DNA from: Rhizobium tropici CIAT 899
GTDB taxonomy: Bacteria > Pseudomonadota > Alphaproteobacteria > Rhizobiales > Rhizobiaceae
Assembly: GCF_000330885.1 (NCBI RefSeq)
Contig: NC_020062.1
Span: 1,062,374-1,126,373, forward strand
Reading direction: 5' to 3'
Length of the DNA stretch: 64,000 nucleotides
The translations under genes were made by a program, and so were the position numbers. The notes beneath the pieces were generated by a model that saw only the letters and a program-made list of their open reading frames with translations, was not told where the DNA came from and ran no database searches. The first letter of the stretch is position 1; each line of letters starts with the position of its first letter. This document shows positions 16,570-25,102 of this stretch, piece by piece.

Positions 16570-17505
16570 TCAATCCTTGTTCAGCAAGGTCTGCCGTAGC
16601 AGGATGATCAGCATGGAATAGGCAAGCAGGAGAACCAGCAGTACCAGGGCGATGGCCGAGGCATAGCCGAAATCCAGCCGCTTGAAGGCTTGCGTGAAGA
16701 TGTAGCTGGCGACGATCTGCGTGCGGTCCGCGGGGCCGCCGCCGGTCATGACGACGATCAGATCGGCGAAATTGGAGACCCAGACCGTGCGCAGGAGGAC
16801 CGTGATGGCGATGGTCGGCGCCAGGAAGGGAAGCGTGATCGAGCGAAAGCGTTCGAACCAGCCGGCGCCATCGATGGAAGCCGCCTCATAGAGATCACGC
16901 GGGATCGCTTGAAGCGCTGCCAGAAGCGTGATCGCGAAGAAGGGAATGCCCCACCAGACATTGGCGACGATCGGCCCCCACATTGCATAATTTGGATCGG
17001 ACAGGATGTTGTTCGGTTCGCTCATCAGGCCCATCGCATAAAGCCAATGCGGGATCGGGCCGATGACCGGATTGAACAGCCAGGACCAGTTGAGACCGGC
17101 GAGGAAAGAGGGAACGGCCCAGGGCAGGAATACGAGCGCCTGAACGATCGATCTGCCGAAGAAAGGCTTATCCAGCAGCAGCGCGAGGATCAATCCGAAG
17201 ACGAACTGCAGCAGTAGGGAAGCGCCGGTCCACCAGAGCGTGTTCTTCAGCGCCCAGTAAAAGGCCTTATCCTTGGAGAGATCGCGAAAGTGCTCCAGGC
17301 CGATGAAGCCGCCGGAAAATGGATTGAGCAACTGGATATCGCGAAAGGCATAGGAAATCCCGATTGCCAGCGGCACCAGCATCACGGCGATGATGAGGAT
17401 CAGGGCAGGGGCGCTGTAAAGATACGGTTCCGAGGCGTCGGCGAGGCGCTTCAGCCACGGCCTGCGGTCGTGACGCCTGTCGAGCGTGTCGGTGATTGAA
17501 GTCAT
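16570..17505 (-). CDS. ABC transporter permease, MalF/UgpA type
   Basis: The 311-aa membrane protein has the EAA loop (LYEAASIDGAGWFERFRSITLPFL) and about six membrane segments, beginning with APALILIIAVMLVPLAIGI. I prefer the ATG at 17505; an in-frame TTG at 17550 would add 15 residues. It is separated from the solute-binding protein gene by a 9-bp hairpin (17563-17584), a common arrangement that keeps binding-protein mRNA more abundant than permease mRNA. Confidence 0.92.
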   Translation of the reverse strand: MTSITDTLDRRHDRRPWLKRLADASEPYLYSAPALILIIAVMLVPLAIGISYAFRDIQLLNPFSGGFIGLEHFRDLSKDKAFYWALKNTLWWTGASLLLQFVFGLILALLLDKPFFGRSIVQALVFLPWAVPSFLAGLNWSWLFNPVIGPIPHWLYAMGLMSEPNNILSDPNYAMWGPIVANVWWGIPFFAITLLAALQAIPRDLYEAASIDGAGWFERFRSITLPFLAPTIAITVLLRTVWVSNFADLIVVMTGGGPADRTQIVASYIFTQAFKRLDFGYASAIALVLLVLLLAYSMLIILLRQTLLNKD

Positions 17506-17562
17506 CTGCAAGAGTTCCCATTCGCGGCGTTCGAACGCCGTCTGTTTCAAGTGGGCAGAGAT

Positions 17563-17584
17563 GGCGGCGGATTGCTCCGCCGCC
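17563..17584 (-). terminator. intercistronic hairpin after the binding-protein gene
   Basis: GGCGGCGGA, loop TTGC, TCCGCCGCC make a perfect 9-bp stem 11 bases after the binding-protein stop and before the permease gene. There is no T-run, so it more likely protects the upstream mRNA or attenuates read-through than terminates fully. Confidence 0.6.
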
Positions 17585-17595
17585 GCATGTGCGTT

Positions 17596-18855
17596 CTATT
17601 TCTTGGCCAGGAATTTCTGCTGAGCCTTGGTGAGGTAATCGGCCCATTGATCCGCCAGATCCTTCGCAGAGATATCGCCGAGCAGCGCCTGCTGCGACGT
17701 CTTGATCGCGAGCGAATCCTTGAAGAAGGCGAATTCCTCAAGATAGGTCGGCATCACTGTGGGAACGGTGTCCTTGTCAGCCAATTCCTGGAACCAGCCC
17801 TTGAATTGATCGCCGGCGTAGAAGGGGTCCTTTTCCGCGGCCGCATAGGCCGGAAGCGCACCGATCTTCTTGTTCCATTCCAGATTGCCTTCCTTGCCTT
17901 CAAGCGTTGCAATCAGCTTCCAGGACAGATCCTTGTTCTGGCTCGTCGCAAACATCGACCAGCCGGCATAGCCAATGGTCGGGAAGGACTTGCCATCCGG
18001 ACCTTTCGGTAGCGGTGCAACGCCGAAATCATCCTTTTTCATGCGTTCCGCAACGGCAATTAGCGCATCCGGATCCTGATCGAGGAAGACGCAGGTGCCG
18101 GAATAGAATCCGGCGACGACTTCGTTGAAGCCCCAGTTGACGCTGTCCTTCGGCGCATAGCCCTTCTTGTAGAGATCGACCATCCACTCGATGCCCTTCG
18201 CCCAGCCCGGGCTGTTCATCGTCGAGGTGCCGTCATCCTTGAAGTACTTGTTGTAGCCGGCCATGGAGGCGGCAAAGATCATCCAGCCGTTGAGACCGCC
18301 CGGACCGCCGCGCATGCAGTAACCGTATTTGCCGGGCAATTTCGAGATGGCCTCGGATGCCTTGACGAACTCGTCCAGCGTCTTCGGCGGCTCGGCGATG
18401 CCGGCATCCTTCAGGATCTTCTTATTGTAGAACATCGCGCGCAGATAGAAGCCGTAAGGCAGCATATAGGCGGTGTTCTTGACATCGCGTCCGAGTTGAA
18501 GCGCGCGCGGCGTCAGTTCACTCGTATGTTCCCACTTGGCGAGGTAGGGCTCGAGGCTTTCGAGCATGCCGTTATTGCCGTAGAGCGACAGCCAGGTATC
18601 AGGCATTTCCATCACGTCGGGCGTATCGCCGGCCGAAACCATGGTGGCGAATTTCTGGAAGGCCTCGTTCCAGGGCAGGGAGATGATATCGACCTTGGTG
18701 CCTGGATTTGCGGCCTCGAACTTGGCGACGATCGACTTGAGCGTCTCGGTGCGCTCCGGGCTGGTGATCACTTCCACAAGCTTCAGCGTCGTATCGGCAA
18801 AGGCGGTACCGCCCATCAAGGCGGTAAATAGTGCTGCTGTTATCAGTCTTTTCAT
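17596..18855 (-). CDS. extracellular solute-binding protein, family 1 (CUT1 ABC transporter)
   Basis: The 419-aa protein has a Sec signal peptide (MKRLITAALFTALMGGTAFA, cleavage before D21). The family-1 carbohydrate-binding fold follows, with FEAANPGTKVDIISLPW and TPDVMEMPDTWLS typical of MalE/UgpB-like proteins. It should capture the substrate in the periplasm and deliver it to the two permeases downstream. It follows the PLP-lyase gene in the same operon. Family membership points to a sugar or polyol, but the lyase and nearby peptidase suggest an amino-acid-containing ligand is possible. Confidence 0.92.
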   Translation of the reverse strand: MKRLITAALFTALMGGTAFADTTLKLVEVITSPERTETLKSIVAKFEAANPGTKVDIISLPWNEAFQKFATMVSAGDTPDVMEMPDTWLSLYGNNGMLESLEPYLAKWEHTSELTPRALQLGRDVKNTAYMLPYGFYLRAMFYNKKILKDAGIAEPPKTLDEFVKASEAISKLPGKYGYCMRGGPGGLNGWMIFAASMAGYNKYFKDDGTSTMNSPGWAKGIEWMVDLYKKGYAPKDSVNWGFNEVVAGFYSGTCVFLDQDPDALIAVAERMKKDDFGVAPLPKGPDGKSFPTIGYAGWSMFATSQNKDLSWKLIATLEGKEGNLEWNKKIGALPAYAAAEKDPFYAGDQFKGWFQELADKDTVPTVMPTYLEEFAFFKDSLAIKTSQQALLGDISAKDLADQWADYLTKAQQKFLAKK

Positions 18856-18896
18856 GTTGGTTCCCCTTTTTAGGTTTTCCTCTCAGATTGACGATG

Positions 18897-20063
18897 TCAC
18901 GAGGCGGCGGCGATTGCCTCCTCGAGTTCCTTCCACAGAGCCTCGGTTCCTTCGAGGCCGACATGGAGACGCACAGAGCGCGGATTGATGCCGAAGGTAT
19001 GCGCTGAATTCGGCTGCGCCTTCTGCTGCAGCACGACTTCGCCCGGCACGATCAGGCTCTCATGTCCGCCCCAGCTCACACCCAGCTTGAAGAGCGTGAG
19101 GCGATCCGCGAATGCACGCACGTCGACGCCTTCGCGGAAGATGAATGAAAACAAGCCCGAAGTGCCGTTCAGGCCCGCAGGCAGCCGATTGGCAAGACCC
19201 GGATGGCAAACCTGCTCGACGACATCCAGCTCCTGCAGCCGCTTGGCGATCGTCAAGGCTGCTGCCTCGTGTGCCTTCATGCGGATCGGCAACGTGCGAA
19301 GCCCGCGGATCAGGAGCCATGCGTCGAAGGGCGAGAGCTTGCCGCCGAGATAGGGGTAGGCTTCTGCCTTTAGTCGCGCGATCATCTCATTCGAACCGGC
19401 GACGACACCGGCGACCACGTCGCTGTGCCCGCCGAGATATTTCGAGGCGGAATGGATGACGAGATCGACACCGAGTTTCAAAGGCTGCTGGAAAAAAGGG
19501 GTTGCCCAGCTGTTGTCGATCATCGAGACGACGCCGTGCTGTTTGGCGAGTGCGGCAAGTGCACCGACATCATGCGCCTCCATGACCCAGCTCGTCGGGC
19601 TTTCCATGTAGAAGACTTTCGCACCCGGAAGTGCCTTGGCGACGGCCTCCTCATCGCGACCGTCGACATAGGTCACATCCACCTTCATGCGCTTCAGGAC
19701 CGTGCCGAACAAACGGAAGGCATCCGGATAGACGTGCTTGACCGCAACGATACGGTCGCCCGGCTCGACAAAGCTCAAGACGGCCGACGATATCGCGGCC
19801 ATGCCGCTGGCAAAACCGAGCGCATCCTCGGCGCCCTCGAGCTTTGCCAGCATTTCCTCGAACAGACGCACTGTCGGGTTGAGGCCACGCGTATAGGTCG
19901 GCCGCACCTTTTCGCCGCGATAGGAGGCAATCATCTCGTCATAGCTGGAAAAGGTGAAAAGCGAGGTCTGGAAGATTGGCGGTACTACGGCATCGGCGAA
20001 GTTGCCGTCGTCATGGGCAGTGATAAGGGAGGCAAGTTCGAACGGCTCTAACCCGTCAGTCAT
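18897..20063 (-). CDS. PLP-dependent Cys/Met metabolism enzyme (cystathionine gamma-lyase/beta-lyase-like)
   Basis: The 388-aa protein has the gamma-family signature: the PLP lysine K208 in SASKYLGGHSD, phosphate-binding FASGMAAIS (85-92), YTRGLNPT around residue 57-64 and DNSWATPF for the cofactor-stacking region. Enzymes of this fold split or form C-S bonds (cystathionine gamma-lyase, beta-lyase, gamma-synthase, methionine gamma-lyase). The start ATG overlaps the GntR gene stop (ATGA), so it is translationally coupled to the regulator. Location between a GntR gene and an ABC transporter points to catabolism of an imported compound rather than housekeeping sulfur metabolism. Confidence 0.88.
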   Translation of the reverse strand: MTDGLEPFELASLITAHDDGNFADAVVPPIFQTSLFTFSSYDEMIASYRGEKVRPTYTRGLNPTVRLFEEMLAKLEGAEDALGFASGMAAISSAVLSFVEPGDRIVAVKHVYPDAFRLFGTVLKRMKVDVTYVDGRDEEAVAKALPGAKVFYMESPTSWVMEAHDVGALAALAKQHGVVSMIDNSWATPFFQQPLKLGVDLVIHSASKYLGGHSDVVAGVVAGSNEMIARLKAEAYPYLGGKLSPFDAWLLIRGLRTLPIRMKAHEAAALTIAKRLQELDVVEQVCHPGLANRLPAGLNGTSGLFSFIFREGVDVRAFADRLTLFKLGVSWGGHESLIVPGEVVLQQKAQPNSAHTFGINPRSVRLHVGLEGTEALWKELEEAIAAAS

Positions 20064-20767
20064 TTGGACATTTCCTTGATGTCTTCCTCGACCACGTCGA
20101 GAATTTTCAATGTTTCGGCGCGCGCAGCCTCGGGATCCTGGTCGGCGATCGCGTTGAACAGCGTGCGATGATAGGGGAAGGACCGGCGGGCAAAATCCTG
20201 CCGATCGAAAGGATGCTCCCAGAAGCGCTCGAAGGTTTCGCGCATCTGTTCGAGAAGCTGCCGGAACAGCGGATTGTGGGTGGCGTCATAGACGGCAAGA
20301 TGGAAGGCAAGATCCTCGGGCCCGGATGTGCCCTTGGCCATGTGCACGCGCTCCATCTCGTTGAGCTTCTCTTCGATAATGACGAGGTCTTCGTCGGTTC
20401 GCTTTCTCGCAGCTACCATGCCGGCTTCACATTCGATGCCGCGGCGGACCTCCAGCGTCTGCAACAGCGCATCGCGCAGGTGTGACGGGTTGAAGGAAAG
20501 CGGCATATGGATCGTCGCTTTCGAAACCGGCTTCAGCAGGTAGGTGCCGCTGCCTTTGCGCGTTTCCATGACGCCGAGCGCCTGGAAGTAGGTGATCACC
20601 TCGCGAATGGTGGAGCGTCCCACCGAAAGCGCGGCCATCAGCTCGCGCTCGGTCGGAAGCCGGTCGCCGGCCTGCAGCTTTGACGATTCGATGAAGGTCG
20701 ACAGCGCCTCGATGACTTGCTGCGTCCGATCAATGGAAGGAAGAGGGGTAAGCATGGGTTTTGTCAT
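20060..20767 (-). CDS. GntR-family regulator, FadR/FCD subfamily
   Basis: The 235-aa protein has an N-terminal winged helix (DRLPTERELMAALSVGRSTIREVITYFQALGVMETRKGSG, about 35-75) and a C-terminal all-helical FCD ligand domain (about 90-225) with metal-binding-type residues in DLAFHLAVYDATHNPL. It is first in the leftward lyase/ABC transporter operon and probably represses it until the substrate is present. An imperfect inverted repeat upstream (20777-20805) is a candidate operator. Confidence 0.9.
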   Translation of the reverse strand: MTKPMLTPLPSIDRTQQVIEALSTFIESSKLQAGDRLPTERELMAALSVGRSTIREVITYFQALGVMETRKGSGTYLLKPVSKATIHMPLSFNPSHLRDALLQTLEVRRGIECEAGMVAARKRTDEDLVIIEEKLNEMERVHMAKGTSGPEDLAFHLAVYDATHNPLFRQLLEQMRETFERFWEHPFDRQDFARRSFPYHRTLFNAIADQDPEAARAETLKILDVVEEDIKEMSK

Positions 20768-20776
20768 GGATAGTAA

Positions 20777-20805
20777 ATTGGTCTGACATCTGCCATCAGG
20801 TCAAT
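20777..20805. promoter_or_regulatory. candidate operator of the GntR regulator
   Basis: ATTGGTCTGA (20777-20786) and TCAGGTCAAT (20796-20805) form an inverted repeat with 8 of 10 pairs matching, just upstream of the GntR start. TGGTC-type half sites are usual for FadR-type regulators. Autoregulation is inferred. Confidence 0.35.
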
Positions 20806-20949
20806 CTCTTTTTATTGGCCCGGTCATTTTTCCGGCCCTTAAATTTTTTAAGGACGCAAAGCGAGCAGCAGCGAAGGTTGTTTGCGGCCTTCAAGAGCGC
20901 CGACAGCGCTGATAGAAGGAACGCGTTGTGAGTCCCGGGCTGGAAGAGA

Positions 20950-21204
20950 ATGGCCGCTAGAGATCGATATTCACGGAAGCTGGAATGCGCGAAATGCGAC
21001 CATACCGGCTTTGCCGAGGTTTCCGAAACTGACGATCGTCGGGCGATGAGCCGCGATTTCAAGATAGACGAGATGCCGCGCGGCTTTTCCACGGAACGCC
21101 CGTCGACCGATCCGCGCAAGCATATGGTCCGCTGCCGATGCGGCTCGGTGTTTCCTTTCGAGCAGGATACGGTTTATGCACCGAGCGGCGAGCCGCGGCG
21201 CTGA
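20950..21204 (+). CDS. small zinc-ribbon-like hypothetical protein
   Basis: The 84-aa product has two cysteine pairs, LECAKCDHTG near the N-terminus and VRCRCGSVF near residue 63, which look like the knuckles of a zinc ribbon. The middle is polar and charged. It has a good ribosome site (GGAAGAGA) before the ATG. Similar short conserved hypothetical proteins are common in Rhizobiales. No function is known to me. Confidence 0.6.
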   Translation: MAARDRYSRKLECAKCDHTGFAEVSETDDRRAMSRDFKIDEMPRGFSTERPSTDPRKHMVRCRCGSVFPFEQDTVYAPSGEPRR

Positions 21205-21220
21205 GTAAGCGTATCCAGAA

Positions 21221-21248
21221 AAGAAAAAAGCCCCGCACAGGCGAGGCT
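21221..21248 (-). terminator. leftward Rho-independent terminator without an obvious gene
   Basis: On the minus strand AGCCTCGC, loop CTGT, GCGGGGCT form a stem with one mismatch, followed by six T residues and further T-rich sequence. No annotated leftward gene ends close by: the amidohydrolase gene ends 490 bases away with a rightward frame between. It may end a small RNA transcript. Confidence 0.65.
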
Positions 21249-21420
21249 AAGCTTGTGCCGCTCCGGGGAAATCGGAAGCGACGCGGCATTGTCTAACGGT
21301 CGCCTTCTCTCCCGACTAGGTCAGTTTTGGCGATAGCGGTACGCTCAAGGAAAAAAGCATTTAATTGTAAAGCGCGGTCAGTTTGCAGACTTCCCTCACT
21401 GGCTGCAAAGCCATGGCAAA
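21249..21420 (-). ncRNA. possible small RNA ending at the orphan terminator
   Basis: The intergenic stretch upstream of the leftward terminator has no convincing protein frame in that direction. The segment nearest the terminator (CCCCGGAGCGGCAC and surroundings) can fold. No clear promoter was found, and I do not recognise a known sRNA family. The call rests on the orphan terminator alone. Confidence 0.2.
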
Positions 21421-21573
21421 ACCATCGTGCCGTGCAATCTGTTCAGCTGGCATTCATTTTCGCGCGGGCAAAAAGCAATGACCGCAACGCCTTGCGGTCG
21501 TCGAGGCCCGGTTTCCATGGCTTCCGGGCCATGTCGCCGGGCCTCGCAGACACTGAGAACCTTGGATACCCAC

Positions 21574-21708
21574 ATGCGCCTGCTTCGTGCCTTCATCGAT
21601 TGGATTTGCCGGAAGCGGCAGCCCGAACAGGAAACGCTCCAGCACTCCGCCGATGACCCCTGGGTCCTGCAGCAGATCGAAAAATTCGAACGTGAGCTGA
21701 AGCGCTAG
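21574..21708 (+). CDS. very small hypothetical protein
   Basis: A 44-codon frame, MRLLRAFIDWICRKRQPEQE at its start and ending IEKFERELKR, has the composition of a genuine small helical protein. An in-frame start at 21427 would extend it with less protein-like sequence. The ribosome site is weak. I see no family. Confidence 0.3.
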   Translation: MRLLRAFIDWICRKRQPEQETLQHSADDPWVLQQIEKFERELKR

Positions 21709-21741
21709 CAGCGCTTGCCGATTCGTAACCCTAGTGCTCGA

Positions 21742-22944
21742 TCAACGCCGCAGGACGGTCCCGTCTCTCGCGACAAGCTTGCCCGCCTTGTAGACAGCGC
21801 GTCCTTTCGGCACTGCAACGACCGCCTCGGGAACATGCTCCGCCTTCAAGGTAACGAAATCGGCTTTGGCACCGATCTTCAAGCCGTAATCAGCCAGGCG
21901 CAGTGCCTTGGCACCGCCTTCCGTCACGACATCGAAGGCGGTCTTCAATTCGTCGTCCGTATAGAAGCCGGACCGATAGCCGATCATCATGGCGCGGCCC
22001 AGCATGTCGCCATCGCCATAGGGCCACCATGAATCGCGGATATTGTCGCTGCCGCTGAAAACGATTGCACCGGCAGCCCGAAGCAGGGCAACGGGCGGGA
22101 AGGTGTGGGCGCCGGGTGCGTTGGTCATGATGGAGACACCGCTCTGGGCGATGAGAGCCGCGGCGCGCTTGGCGGCCTCGATCGAGAGATCGCCAAGCCC
22201 ATAGGCATGGCTGATCGCGACATGTCCGCCCATGGAGAGTGCGCGGGTGCGAGCGCAGATCTGCTCGATGGTGAAGAGGCCGAGCGTGCCGCCGTCATGA
22301 AGATGGATATCGACAGCGACGCCATGCTTCTCGGCGACGCCGAAAACGACATCGAGATGTTTTTCGACATCGCGATCGAAGCTTGCAGGATCGAGCCCGC
22401 CGACGAGATCGGCACCCATGGCGATCGCCTGGTCCAGAAGCTCAGGTGTGCCGGGGCTTTTCAGAATGCCGCTTTGCGGAAAGGCAACGAGTTGGATGTC
22501 GATCAGGTCGCGGTATTCTTCGCGTACGGCAAGCACAGTCTCCAGCGACTTCAATCCAACGGAACCGTCCACCATGACATGGCTGCGCATATATGTGCTG
22601 CCATTGGCGATGCAGAGGTCGAGCTGGTTTCTGGCCCTTTCGTCCATCGGTGCGGCCTGCGCCATGTTTTGCGCCTGGAAGGCGACGCGCTCGTGGACGT
22701 CGAAGCCGTTGGTGCAGGGCTTGTGCGGAATCCAGGCGTCACCATAGAAGCTGGTGTCGAGATGAATGTGCCCTTCGACGAAGCCCGGCACCACGAGGGC
22801 GCCTTCGAGGTCAATAAGCTCGGAGGCAGAGATTGGCGCTCCGGTCTCCGTGATCGACACGATCCGCCCGCCCGTGACGCCGATATCCTTGATAGTGCCA
22901 TCGGCAAGCTTGGCCCGGGTAAAGAGCGTTTCGATCGTGCTCAA
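21742..22944 (-). CDS. amidohydrolase, cytosine-deaminase-like
   Basis: The 400-aa protein is an amidohydrolase-superfamily TIM barrel with the metal motif HIHLD (H59, H61), a later VDIHLHDGG, ISHAYGL and the catalytic Asp in FSGSDNIRDSW. The order and spacing match cytosine deaminase (CodA) and N-isopropylammelide-type enzymes, which hydrolyse amidine or amide bonds in small N-heterocycles. True CodA specificity cannot be assumed. It is followed on the same strand by the GntR gene upstream of it (23718), and divergent from a polyamine-type ABC transporter and hydantoin racemase, which together suggest use of an imported nitrogen compound. Confidence 0.85.
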   Translation of the reverse strand: MSTIETLFTRAKLADGTIKDIGVTGGRIVSITETGAPISASELIDLEGALVVPGFVEGHIHLDTSFYGDAWIPHKPCTNGFDVHERVAFQAQNMAQAAPMDERARNQLDLCIANGSTYMRSHVMVDGSVGLKSLETVLAVREEYRDLIDIQLVAFPQSGILKSPGTPELLDQAIAMGADLVGGLDPASFDRDVEKHLDVVFGVAEKHGVAVDIHLHDGGTLGLFTIEQICARTRALSMGGHVAISHAYGLGDLSIEAAKRAAALIAQSGVSIMTNAPGAHTFPPVALLRAAGAIVFSGSDNIRDSWWPYGDGDMLGRAMMIGYRSGFYTDDELKTAFDVVTEGGAKALRLADYGLKIGAKADFVTLKAEHVPEAVVAVPKGRAVYKAGKLVARDGTVLRR

Positions 22945-23004
22945 TTTTTTCTCCTTGAATCCATGGCTACCGGTCGCGCGCGAACCCTTCGGATGACGGA
23001 TGTC

Positions 23005-23718
23005 TTACCGCTCGAACGCTTCTTTCAGACCGAAGCTCTTGCGCTCACGCAGGTCGAGATCGGCCTCGATATGGGCGATATGATGAAGCATTAGGTTACA
23101 GGCTGTGTCGACATCCTTGCGCTCCAGTGCGGTGATGATGTCGCCATGCTCGGAATGGCCACAACTGGAGGCGCTTGATTGTCCATAGAGCGCGATTACC
23201 AGCGAGGAGCGGGCGACGAGCTCCTCCATAAAGCGCTGCATGATGAGATTGCCCGATATCGACGCGAGCATGAGATGGAAGTCGCCCGAGGCCTTGATCT
23301 CGGCCCGGCGCGCGGGTTGACCGCGCTCTGCCATCAAGCGGCCTTCTTCCACGAGGAGCTGTCGGAGCTGTGCGAGCTGAGGTGCAGTGATATGCTCAGC
23401 TGCCGATCGCACTATGCCCGGCTCGACCAGCCGACGGGCAGCGAATATCTGCCGGGCTTCCTCGGGCGATGGATAGGCGACGAAAGCGCCTCGGTTCTTT
23501 TCGACACTGACGAGCCCCTCATAGGAAAGAGCCTGCAGGGCGGCACGTGCCAGAGTCCGGCTGACGCTGAAGAGAGCGCCGACATCGCTTTCGGACAGTT
23601 TCGTTCCGGGTGCGAGGCGGCGCTCGACGATCGCGTCGCGAATGGCCTCGCGGATCTGTTGCGTGCCACTGTCGGTAGCATCGCCGGGCGTCAAAAGCGC
23701 ATCTGCTGAAGAGTTCAT
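23005..23718 (-). CDS. GntR-family regulator, FCD subfamily
   Basis: From the ATG at 23718 the protein has 237 residues: winged helix (GTKLSESDVGALFSVSRTLARAALQALSYEGLVSV, about 35-70) and FCD domain (ARRLVEPGIVRSAAE to HIEADLDLRE). A longer frame from 23835 lacks family similarity at its N-terminus. It sits between the amidohydrolase and the divergent ABC transporter and probably controls both. The palindrome TGTATACA in the divergent promoter is a candidate binding site. Confidence 0.88.
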   Translation of the reverse strand: MNSSADALLTPGDATDSGTQQIREAIRDAIVERRLAPGTKLSESDVGALFSVSRTLARAALQALSYEGLVSVEKNRGAFVAYPSPEEARQIFAARRLVEPGIVRSAAEHITAPQLAQLRQLLVEEGRLMAERGQPARRAEIKASGDFHLMLASISGNLIMQRFMEELVARSSLVIALYGQSSASSCGHSEHGDIITALERKDVDTACNLMLHHIAHIEADLDLRERKSFGLKEAFER

Positions 23719-23803
23719 GATCGGTAGCCTGAGTAACTGGCTGCAATGATAGACAGGTTTCGCGCGGAAGTTAAATGAAATCTGATGCAAACCAGCGCGA
23801 AAA

Positions 23804-23811
23804 TGTATACA
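23804..23811. promoter_or_regulatory. TGTATACA palindrome, candidate GntR (FCD) operator
   Basis: The perfect 8-bp palindrome TGTATACA lies in the divergent region between the GntR and ABC ATPase genes. FCD-type GntR regulators often bind TTGTATACAA-like sites. The assignment to the adjacent regulator is inferred. Confidence 0.4.
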
Positions 23812-23981
23812 ATATTTTGCATAAATCGCGCACAATAGCCTATTTCCTGTGCAGATTCATAATTGCCTATTGGGAAGCGCAATTTCTCTCCCGAGCTAAA
23901 ATTAAGTAAATTCAATCGGTTAGTTGGTCTCCGCAAAACTGGCACGATTGATGCAGTGTCTTTCCCAAACCACAGGGGAAG

Positions 23982-25073
23982 ATGATGTCGAAAGCGGCAG
24001 AGATCGATATAGTGTCCGTTTCGAAGGTCTACGGCACGACCACGGCAGTCCACGCGATCAGCCTGAAGATACCGGCGGGCTCCTATTGCTGTTTCCTCGG
24101 CCCCTCCGGTTGCGGCAAGACATCGACCTTGCGCATGATCGCAGGCCATGAGGGCATTTCCTCGGGCGACATAAGGCTTGGCAATACCGTCGTCACCGAC
24201 TTCCCGCCCGCCAGACGCGGCACAGCGATGATGTTCCAGTCCTATGCGCTGTTTCCACATCTGGACCTTATCGACAATGTCGCCTTCAGCCTGAAGATGA
24301 AAGGTGTCGACAAGGAAGAGCGCCGCGCGAAGGCGCTCGACATGCTGAAGCTCATGCAGATGGAGGCCTATGCGACCCGCCGTCCGGCTCAGCTTTCAGG
24401 CGGACAGCAACAGCGTGTCGCGCTGGCCCGCGCCCTGATCACCGATCCGGAAGCTCTGCTGCTGGACGAACCACTATCGGCGCTCGATCCCTTCCTGAAG
24501 ATCCGCATGCGCGCTGAGCTCAAGAAGCTGCAGAAGTCACTCGGAATCACTTTCGTCCATGTCACGCATAGCCAGGAGGAGGCGATGGCGCTTGCCGATA
24601 TCATGGTCATCATGAATGACGGCCGGATCGAGCAGGCAGGCTCGCCGCGGGAGGTTTTCGAACATCCCGCGACGGCTTTCGTTGCCCGCTTCATGGGTGA
24701 CCATAACGTCTTGTCGGGTCGCATAACGTCGAGCGAAGATGGCGTGATCACCATGACCGCGCCGGAAGGGCAGGGCTTCTCCGTGAAAGGGTCAGATCGC
24801 GCCGTCGGCGAAGCCGTCGACATCGCCGTGCGTACCGACCGCGTCCGGCTTTCGCAGCCATCGGAAAAAGGGCTGGGCTTCAACGGCGTCGTCTCCAATG
24901 TCGAATATCGCGGCGCAACGCTGAAAATCACCGTCATCGGCGCCGGCAGCGACGATTTCACCGTCATCGCAAGCAACGACGATGCTGCCGCCAGATCGAT
25001 CGCTGTCGGCGATGCCGTCTCACTGAGTTGGGCTCAGGAGGATGCAATCCTTCTCGGCCATGTGTCCGCATGA
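23982..25073 (+). CDS. ABC transporter ATP-binding protein, spermidine/putrescine type (PotA-like)
   Basis: The 363-aa ATPase has Walker A GPSGCGKTS, Q-loop MMFQSYALFPHL, signature LSGGQQQRVALARAL, Walker B ALLLDEPLSALD and VTHSQEEAM. A C-terminal TOBE domain (VLSGRI... onward) is typical of PotA/PotG-like ATPases. Two tandem ATGs occur at 23982 and 23985; the AGGGGA ribosome site spaces better to the second. It is first in a five-gene rightward operon with the binding protein, two permeases and a racemase. Confidence 0.92.
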   Translation: MMSKAAEIDIVSVSKVYGTTTAVHAISLKIPAGSYCCFLGPSGCGKTSTLRMIAGHEGISSGDIRLGNTVVTDFPPARRGTAMMFQSYALFPHLDLIDNVAFSLKMKGVDKEERRAKALDMLKLMQMEAYATRRPAQLSGGQQQRVALARALITDPEALLLDEPLSALDPFLKIRMRAELKKLQKSLGITFVHVTHSQEEAMALADIMVIMNDGRIEQAGSPREVFEHPATAFVARFMGDHNVLSGRITSSEDGVITMTAPEGQGFSVKGSDRAVGEAVDIAVRTDRVRLSQPSEKGLGFNGVVSNVEYRGATLKITVIGAGSDDFTVIASNDDAAARSIAVGDAVSLSWAQEDAILLGHVSA

Positions 25074-25102
25074 ATCCAAACTATCAAAAAAGGGGAACTG
25101 AC

